A DNA stretch of 64,000 nt, taken from NCBI RefSeq assembly GCF_902686445.1, contig NC_062217.1:173215598-173279597 (forward strand). The letters are read 5' to 3'. This stretch comes from Sciurus carolinensis (Eukaryota; Chordata; Mammalia; Rodentia; Sciuridae). The translations under genes were made by a program, and so were the position numbers. Shown in pieces: positions 57,485 to 64,000 of the stretch (positions are counted from its first letter, which is position 1; each line of letters starts with the position of its first letter). The notes beneath the pieces are model-generated. The model was not told the DNA's origin. It made no database searches and saw only the letters and a list, made by a program, of their open reading frames with translations.

Positions 57485-58959
57485 TGGTGACCAGACTTGG
57501 AAGCACACAAGCTGAACAGGAGTTTAGGCAAGAGAGACAGTGACCTGCACGGCCAGGCCCTCGATGGCCATGGGGAGGACTGCTGGGCAGCACCACCCAC
57601 CGCCCGGCCCGGCTCCCGCTGTGCTGTCACGGTCACACGCAACGTCCCCCACTCTAGCTCTGCTGTCTCTTTTTGGATTTCCTTAGGAACCAAACTAACC
57701 CATGGGCTTCCAGAAGGAGAACACACGAGCTCTCGATTGACTCCTGACCACAGGACCCACACGACCCTGTTCTACTCGCTCTCTTCCTGTCGGCCCCGTA
57801 GTTGTCTTCATTTCTGTGGCCGCACTGCCTCGTCACCTCTCCCCCAGGAGGCACCGAGCTGCAGTACTCAGCGACCCACGCCCAGTCCCCGGAGGAGTGC
57901 TGTGAGCAGGGAAGACCCAGAGCTCGCTCCAAGAGCAGGTCACCACTCCAGGTCTGATCCGTCTCGGCCTCCGGGGCTGTGGTCAGCTACCTCCCCAGTC
58001 CATTGTGTCAAAGTGCACCCCGCAAAAGGCACAGCTCCTGGACTTGGGCCTGCGGAGGCTCGCGGAGACCCGCCTCCAGACACACGCCCGCCTGTTCCAG
58101 GAGCACAGCAACCCGCTCCAGGGCTTCCTCTTCCCGTCTCCACTGCCCTGGAAAAGCTGGACAACCTGGGAGGCAGTCGAAAAAGTCATTCTTGACAAAA
58201 ATGTTTTAGGAAAAGCAGGGAAAGGACAAAGATTTCAGCTAATGGTACGTCAGGACAGAGGAAGCAAGGACCAGGGTTGAACGGGTGGTGGGAAAACGTG
58301 TCACCCGTGCTGGCGCCCCTGGCACTCAGAGGGGCTCCAGCAACGATGCCTGGACCACAGGTAAAACAGGGTGGCCACTCAGAGGGGGTACACTGAGTCA
58401 TCAGTGTCACCGGTCCCGAGTCCAGGCCTCCGTCAGTGGCAGGTTTAGGGGTGTCCGTTGTAATATGAGTACATTTAATGGAGCTATGCACGGTCACGTG
58501 ACAAGAGGACCATCACCAAACCTATTCAGCGCACCTGAGACGCTTGTTTTTTAAATTAGCACTCTTGAGTGAGCCCAGCTGAGCAGGGGTGTAATCTGGT
58601 ACACCTTATTCATCTTTGTCCTCCTTATTATACGATACTACAATGTTCAAACCCCCTTCCTACCCTCCCTCTCTTCCTCTCTCTCAAACTCCAAATGTAA
58701 GCATTTAAACCAATAATAGGTTTTTCAAATCACTGTCAAATCAGAGCCCAGACTGTCAAACCTCAAACCACATCTTCTCTTTAATACATTTACTTTCAAT
58801 TTCTTTCCATCGACCCTAAAACCAAAGAAGGTTACAAGAATTTTGTTTGTTTTTGTTTTTTTTTTGCTAAGCATAATAAAAGGTACACACCTCTTTTTTC
58901 TTCTCCGAGAGCAGAGCCCACATCTACATCTTTGTGACTACGTTCATTTCCTCATCCAG
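57485..58959. other. GC/CpG-rich DNA, no gene recognised
   Basis: Holds the longest frames of the window, 232 codons on plus (57,497-58,195) and 245 codons on minus (57,025-57,762), but they overlap each other, are Pro/Ser/Arg-rich and have no domain. This is typical of GC-rich non-coding sequence. Confidence 0.5.
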
Positions 58960-59200
58960 CTACCCAGCCAACCAACCATCAGCACTTACTGTTCACAGGT
59001 CATGTTCCAGACGCTGGAGACAGGACAAGAGCCGCTCACATCCCAAGATCCCCACCTTCCAGAGCTCATTATCCGGAAGGCAGTTTATAAACACCGAAGT
59101 CCATACCCAAGTAATAGGCACCTGGTCAATTGGTGGGGCGAGCTCTCAGGAGCTGGAAAGGATACCATTACCCAGGTGTCCAGGTGTAGCGCTGACTGGG
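58960..59200 (+). mobile_element. Ancient L2/MIR-class relic
   Basis: Text such as agcacttactgttcacaggt, catgttccagacgctggaga and the cttccagagctcatta segment resembles the repeat at 25,040-25,150. Confidence 0.45.
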
Positions 59201-59668
59201 AAGGACAGGGAGCTGCCAGCCCCGCCCCTTCTTGGATAAGAGTCGTCATCTGGCTGATCAGACCTTCTGTTTGGGGAGAGATGCCTTTGTCTGAACCTAA
59301 CTGCCAGTCTTTAAAGGAGGTGCTCTACTTCCACCTAGGTGCGCACTTTCCAAGACAAGATGCTCAGGTGGCGACAGAATGCAAAGGTCAGCAGTGACCC
59401 CTGCACCCTCCCCCAGCCCGCTTGCCCTCAGAACCCCCAGCTCCTCGCTGTTGGCTCTGTGGCTTCCCCTGCACTTGACCAGCTCTGACTCCCATCTGGC
59501 AGGGGTAGTGCTGGCTTCACTGTCAGGGCCACGTGTGCCCTGGGCAGTCTTGGCCTCCACAGCCCACTCATGCTGGCAGGCAGATCCCGACTTACCCACC
59601 CAACAGGTGGTGCGGATTTTTTTCCTTGCTTCTGCATATGGCACAACGTACAACATTCAACAAAACAA
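59201..59668. other. Unique DNA, no gene recognised
   Basis: Overlapping domain-free frames on both strands. Confidence 0.4.
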
Positions 59669-59905
59669 ATGAGGCCAAGGGTGGTCCACACGCCTGTAAT
59701 CCAGCCGCTCGGGAGGCTGAGGCAAGAGGATCACAAGTCCAAACGAGCCTCAGCAACTTAGCAAGGTCCTAAGCACTCTACTGAGACCCTGTCTCAGGAT
59801 TAAAAAATTAAAAAAATGTAATGGCCTGGGGAGATAGTTCAGTAGTAAAGTGCCCCCCGGGTCAAATCTTTTTGGTAAAATGTACCAGAAAAATCAAAAA
59901 GACCA
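59669..59905 (+). mobile_element. STRID-type SINE (B1-like head plus ID tail)
   Basis: Nearly full length: cacacgcctgtaatccagcc, ctcgggaggctgaggcaaga, gatcacaagtccaaacgagc, cagcaacttagcaaggtcct, then the ID part cctggggagatagttcagta with gggtcaaatc. More diverged in the box B region than the 36,755 copy. No clear target-site duplication. Confidence 0.92.
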
Positions 59906-60289
59906 CATTAGAAAACACACCGGGGCTTCTCCAAGACTCCATCTGATGCTCGGAATTCAGACAGTGCCCTCCGGAATGCCCAGTTCTCCATACCACCTCC
60001 TGGCACCATGGTCATGTGCAATAACTGAAGAAGGGTCCCCAGGGAAAGACGCGTCCTTCATCATCTGAGAACTGGCCTCGAGGCAGGGGGGTCAGCCAAG
60101 GAAGAGACTGTCGGCAAGACAGCAAAGTACTAACCAACCACAAGAAAGAGCACCAGTCCTGCGCCGGGGCTTCCTGCGCCAGCCCTGGTTGACAGACACC
60201 TCCTTAGCGAGCTTCGCCAACCTACCACCGAGTCCTCTGTAGCAACAGAAGGTGAGGCAGCCCTACTGCGGGGGGACAGCACCTCCCTA
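59906..60289. other. Unique DNA, nothing recognised
   Basis: No repeat family, splice pair or coding frame seen. Confidence 0.4.
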
Positions 60290-61370
60290 CCAGGAAACAG
60301 TTTGTAGCAAACCGTCCACGATATGAAAATGTATTAATGCAATTAATAATTTAAGAAGCAAGAGCATGTGCTCTTGGAGAGTTAAATGCTTGTCAGAGTG
60401 ATCGATGCACGCTTCACCACCGACACATTCCCCATGAAGAGCAGAGGGATTTTGCAAACTTGTGTTGACCTTGGGTTGCCGTATATAGGAGGCAGATTGC
60501 AGAGGCAGGCCCTGCTGAAGGAGGAACCGTGCGTCAGCTCCCAATTTACAGCCCTTTCCCCAATTAAAGGACTGTAAAAACATTAAAATTAATGCAGTCT
60601 TAACTCCTAGAGCAGGCCCTACTTTCTTAATTAGTGCATAATTATTCAGTTTTTGATATCCTGGAAAATTATCACATGGAAATTATTTTAGGCAGGGTAA
60701 CAATAGCAAAAACTCCCTCCCCCCAACTCTATTAACATGTGGAAGTGATTAACACTTTATTACAGTGAAAATACTATTACAGCTAATGTTTAATGACTTT
60801 TGCCATTGCATCCTAAGCAGGAAATTCAGAACACTACAGAGTGATGGCTTCCAATAATATATTAAAATGACTTGCAAAGATCATGACGGTTTGAGCTGGC
60901 TGCATTAAAAATCAGGAGGACATAGACATCCAGTTGCTAAAAGCTTAGTGGCAAGAAGCGTCATTTGGTGCGAGCTCTCAGGGAGATGGCACGGGATAAT
61001 CATCTGGGCATGGCCTGGACGGACAGCCGAGACCCAATCTCAGCTACAGCCTGCTGTTAATAGGACAGTGGCCCCTTGGCTGTGCTAATGGGTGCTTTTC
61101 AATAGAGATCCAAACAACTGGAAGTTCCAGACACTGGAAAAAACTGAAATTAAGTGTCTCCAGCTGAACATATTAGAACTGATAGCAGAATTGGCCATTC
61201 CTGTAATCAGAAGGTATTAGGGGTTTTTGAACTGCACAATAAAAATTATAATAGCTCTTACATAAATATGTAAAGATAGCAGATCCCTGCTTCTGTGGAC
61301 TCAGGGTAAGAGCAATTTACCCCTGATACCTTTATACGAAACTAAGATGGAAGGACATTTTGTGCTTGTG
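60290..61370. promoter_or_regulatory. Candidate enhancer/conserved non-coding block
   Basis: About 1.1 kb of repeat-free, AT-rich DNA with dense homeodomain and POU-like words: gtattaatgcaattaataat at 60,331-60,350 and ttaattagtgcataattatt at 60,627-60,646, plus attaaaattaatgcag at about 60,582. It is free of the microsatellite and transposon wear seen nearby. The composition is like vertebrate developmental enhancers; activity and conservation are inferred, not shown. Confidence 0.4.
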
Positions 61371-61559
61371 CCTTGGATCCCAGTGTGCTGAAACAGAAAA
61401 AGACTCCTAGTGCTGCCTTGGAGCGTGTGATCAGGGGTATCGTGTGAATAAACCATGGTTCACCATGTGCCCGAACATCAACACAGAAATATTTGCTACT
61501 TTAATTTTTTTATTCTTTCATTTATTCAGAATTGTGCGGAACCTTCTTTGGAAACATAT
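61371..61559. other. Unique DNA, nothing recognised
   Basis: No feature seen beyond a short T-rich tract near 61,505. Confidence 0.4.
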
Positions 61560-61680
61560 GCACAGCACAGCGGTTAAGAGGCACAGCAAGTAGCCCAAGG
61601 GTGGATGCAGGCTAGAGACGTGAGTGACCTGGCTGAGGTGTTTGAACCTCCTCCACGTCAAGAGCCAGGCCTGGCATCCC
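61560..61680 (+). mobile_element. Possible MIR relic
   Basis: Begins with cacagcacagcggttaagag, which resembles the MIR tRNA-like head, and later has gagtgacctggctgaggtgt. Weak. Confidence 0.35.
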
Positions 61681-62529
61681 TGGTGCCCTTGAGAAGTCGC
61701 AAAGTGGTGAAGTCAGTGGCCCTCTAAATTTTAATACCCTGGAATAGCACTGGAGGCCTTTCACCCATCATTTCTCCCCTGAGTTTCCCCTTGTTTCCGT
61801 ACATTCTTGGACTTTTATCCCACCCTCTTGGAGGAAAAACTTCCTGGAAATGAGTTCCAGACAGAGGAAGCACCTGACCCCCTTTCCTCTCTAACATGGG
61901 AAGGAGAATAATAAATTCTTCAGGAAAATTCTGAGTGGTTTCAAACACATGTGACGGCTTTGATTTCTAAAACGCACTTGGGACCACAAGCTGAACTAGG
62001 GAATCAAAGAAAGAGGAGCACAAGTCCTCAGAGGCACCCACCCCACTCAGGAGTGAATCCTGGAGAAGAGGGGATTGGCCTGTCCCTGAGAACCGAGCTG
62101 CGGTTCTAAGAGAAGGCAGCAGGCATCTCTGAGCCCCCCCAAATCCACCCACTTCCTCCAGGCTCATGATGGCCTCTATGCCACTGGCCAGCAGCCCAGA
62201 CAGGGACAGTCACCTCTCCCCTGAGCCATGCATCCTGTGCTCTGCAGCTCTCCAACCCCAAAAGGCAGGGCCTTGGGTCATTCCTTAAGACTCCAGCTAG
62301 CAAATCCTAGGTCTTTGCCATCAGGGAACATGTGTGGGGCTCTGTGTCCCTGCAGATATACGTGTGGCCAGCAAAGCACCAGGGGCAACATGGAGCATGA
62401 CAGGGAGTGCAGGGTGCAGGGGGAGGCTGGGTGGCTGCCACGGTTCAGCCCGACTGTCTCCCAGGCTCACGTGAAGTCCGGGTCCCTTGGCAGCGGTGTT
62501 CACAGTCGGAGCTCTGGGGAAGTGCTTGG
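61681..62529. other. Unique DNA, no gene recognised
   Basis: Overlapping domain-free frames only. Confidence 0.4.
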
Positions 62530-62999
62530 TTCAGGAGGGTTCTGACCTCACTGTGGATCCATCCTTGATGGCTCACAGCTGATGGCCTCACTGGAGGCCG
62601 TGGAAACTAGGAAGTGAGCCCAGCAGAAGGAGTCGGTCGCTGGGGCACACCCTGGTCTTGTCCCTGGCCCCTTCCCCCCTTTCCCTCTCTGTCTCTCTGT
62701 CTCTCTCTCTGTCTCTCTCTCTGTCTCTCCCTCCTCTCTCTTTCTCTTTCTCTCTCTCTCTTTTTCTCCCTGCCCCTTTTTCTCCCCACCCCCCACCTTT
62801 GCCTCCTGGCCACTATGAGCTAAGCACTCTGGTTCAACAGGCCCTTCCACCAGGATGTTCTGCCTCACCTTTTGCTCAAAGCAAGGGAAACAAGCAGCTA
62901 TGAGCTGGAACCTCTGAAATCTTGGGCCCAAATTAATCTTCCCTCCTCTCAGTTGATTTTCTCAGGAATTTTGTCACAGCAACACAAAGCTGACCAGCA
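62530..62999 (+). mobile_element. Rodent MaLR (ORR1/MT-like) LTR
   Basis: The 3' half is clear: ctggccactatgagctaagc, ccaccaggatgttctgcctc, ctatgagctggaacctctga, cccaaattaatcttccctcc, tttgtcacagcaacacaaag. This is the family of short ERVL-MaLR LTRs common in squirrels and other rodents. The usual AATAAA polyadenylation word is changed to attaat. A CT microsatellite fills its middle. Confidence 0.75.
62683..62800 (+). repeat. (CT)n polypyrimidine tract within the LTR
   Basis: About 115 bp of CT/CTGT/TTTCT repeat. The LTR normally has a short ctctctct run here, so this looks like a local expansion. Confidence 0.9.
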
Positions 63000-63640
63000 G
63001 GACAACGTTGGGCACTGCCTAATCTTTTGGCAGCCTTGGGAGAGAACTGCAAGCCCCTCACAGGGCTGCAGGGGACTTGAAGGATCATATCTGAAGGCTA
63101 GTGGTGTGCGGCAAGGACCGGCTCCAAGCCTGCTGCTGTTATTTTACTATGACCACTTCCTTGCCTTCCAAGGAGCCAACAGTTCTCTCATCTGGACAAG
63201 AAAGGTGGTCCACAGCATCTGTGCAGCCACGTGACACGGGAACCTGTTCCCCTCAATTCGCCCACCCGTGTCCAGTGCAGCCCACTCCAGCTCCCTGCCC
63301 ACCATGCGCATCCAGTAGCTGACCCACCTCAAAGGCATGGGCTTCTCTACCCCTGTGGCCCCACTGAGCCTATGGAGGGAGGATCTGGAACAAAGGAAAG
63401 CAGAACTCAAACATGTTTGCTCAAGAAATCTCGAGGGCTGATCCTGATCAGGGCCGCGGTGAGAAGGAGCATCCCTCATAGGGGCCGAGGGGGAGCAGAG
63501 CCCCTGGGAGGGCCTGTGGTGAGCACAAGACCAAGGAGGACAGAAGGGAAGACGCTGGGTCAGAAGGGCCTGAGAGGACAGGTGGAGAGCCCAGGGCCCA
63601 GCCATGCATCCTGCCCAGCTCGCTGCGCCAGGGACGGTGT
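63000..63640. other. GC-rich unique DNA, no gene recognised
   Basis: The 214-codon minus frame (63,147-63,791) runs into an old L1, is mirrored by a 141-codon plus frame and has no domain. Confidence 0.45.
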
Positions 63641-63880
63641 GAACCAATTTCCGTAGCAGCCCTGCTTGTAACCGAAAACCAGAACAACCCCCAGACGTCC
63701 ACGGACAGGCAGGTATAAAACCGGATGCATATGCAGAATGGAATGTCGTACAAAAGTTAAATGACCGGACCCCAGCTACTCGGAGCAGCATGGATGAGGC
63801 TTGAAATGGAATTGGGAGGGAAGAAAGCGGCTCCTGGAAGGCTGCATGGGAAGGATGCCACTATCACAGACCCAAGGACA
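63641..63880 (+). mobile_element. Old L1 (L1M) fragment
   Basis: Diverged text of the end of L1 ORF2: cagccctgcttgtaaccgaa, aacccccagacgtccacgga, gcagaatggaatgtcgtaca, cagcatggatgaggcttgaa. Confidence 0.65.
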
Positions 63881-64000
63881 AGAAACCACAGCACACACGG
63901 TCAACCAGGCCGCCTCGCCAATAAGACCATACTCACAACTCTGTTTCCTTTCCATTAGAAAGAGAGGAGCGGGGCCGGGTGGAGCGCAGGCAAAGGCAGG
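63881..64000. other. Unassigned right edge
   Basis: Nothing recognised. Confidence 0.4.

Noticed and set aside
57025..58195. Longest open frames of the window (232 codons plus, 245 codons minus)
   Set aside because: They overlap on opposite strands, are Pro/Ser/Arg-rich, have no domain or signal that I recognise, and lie in GC-rich DNA where stop codons are rare by composition.
63147..63791. 214-codon minus-strand frame
   Set aside because: It runs from unique GC-rich DNA into an old L1 fragment and is mirrored by a plus-strand frame; no domain.
1..64000. tRNA, rRNA, CRISPR array or prokaryotic operon features
   Set aside because: The only tRNA-like text is in SINEs; no evenly spaced repeats, no Shine-Dalgarno-led gene series, and the repeat content is mammalian.

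Overview
This is mammalian nuclear DNA, most likely from a squirrel-family rodent (Sciuridae). The clade call rests on three things: an ID-type tRNA-derived SINE at the left edge, two B1-like/ID fused SINEs of the ground-squirrel (STRID) kind at about 36.76 and 59.67 kb, and a young rodent-type L1 whose 3' UTR is present in several copies. I see no bacterial, organellar or viral organisation, no CRISPR array, and no gene I can name. The many open frames are short, usually open on both strands, and mostly fall in repeats or GC-rich DNA.

Layout. 0-4.4 kb is a stack of L1 remnants: an old sense L1, an old antisense L1, and a younger L1 inserted into the latter with a recognisable target-site duplication. 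4.4-21 kb is mostly unique DNA in which GC-rich stretches alternate with AT-rich, homeodomain-motif-rich blocks that look like conserved non-coding DNA; it includes a small CpG cluster near 10.3-10.8 kb. 21-30 kb holds MaLR/MLT1, MIR and L2 relics, an inverted duplication (25.6-26.3 kb), a decayed ERVL provirus (integrase and dUTPase region plus MLT2 LTR) and a HAL1/L1 remnant. 31-36 kb is AT-rich and largely repeat-free. 36-42.4 kb contains L1 3' ends, a SINE and about 2 kb of old antisense L1. 44-48 kb carries two MLT1 LTRs around an L2. 52-55.3 kb is two old L1 ORF2 pieces head to tail. 57-58.5 kb is GC/CpG-rich. 60.3-61.4 kb is the best-looking candidate regulatory block. 62.5-64 kb has a rodent MaLR LTR and an old L1.

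The most interesting signals are splice-like rather than protein-like, and all are on the + strand: a 102-nt phase-preserving candidate cassette exon with an RBFOX-type TGCATG just upstream (22,899-23,000); a 317-nt exon-like interval open throughout (15,824-16,140); a 326-nt non-coding exon-like interval with a very strong acceptor and donor (57,151-57,476); and a polypyrimidine-AG|GTGAGT junction with the form of a recursive-splicing site (49,771-49,797). Together they would fit a window inside a very long intron, or a gene desert with lncRNAs, beside a developmentally regulated gene; that is inference. A second notable observation is that the sciurid L1 3' UTR carries a telomere-like TTAGGG array on its sense strand, seen in two copies here.

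Repeat family names come from recognition of consensus-like text, not from a search; boundaries are approximate unless a target-site duplication is stated.
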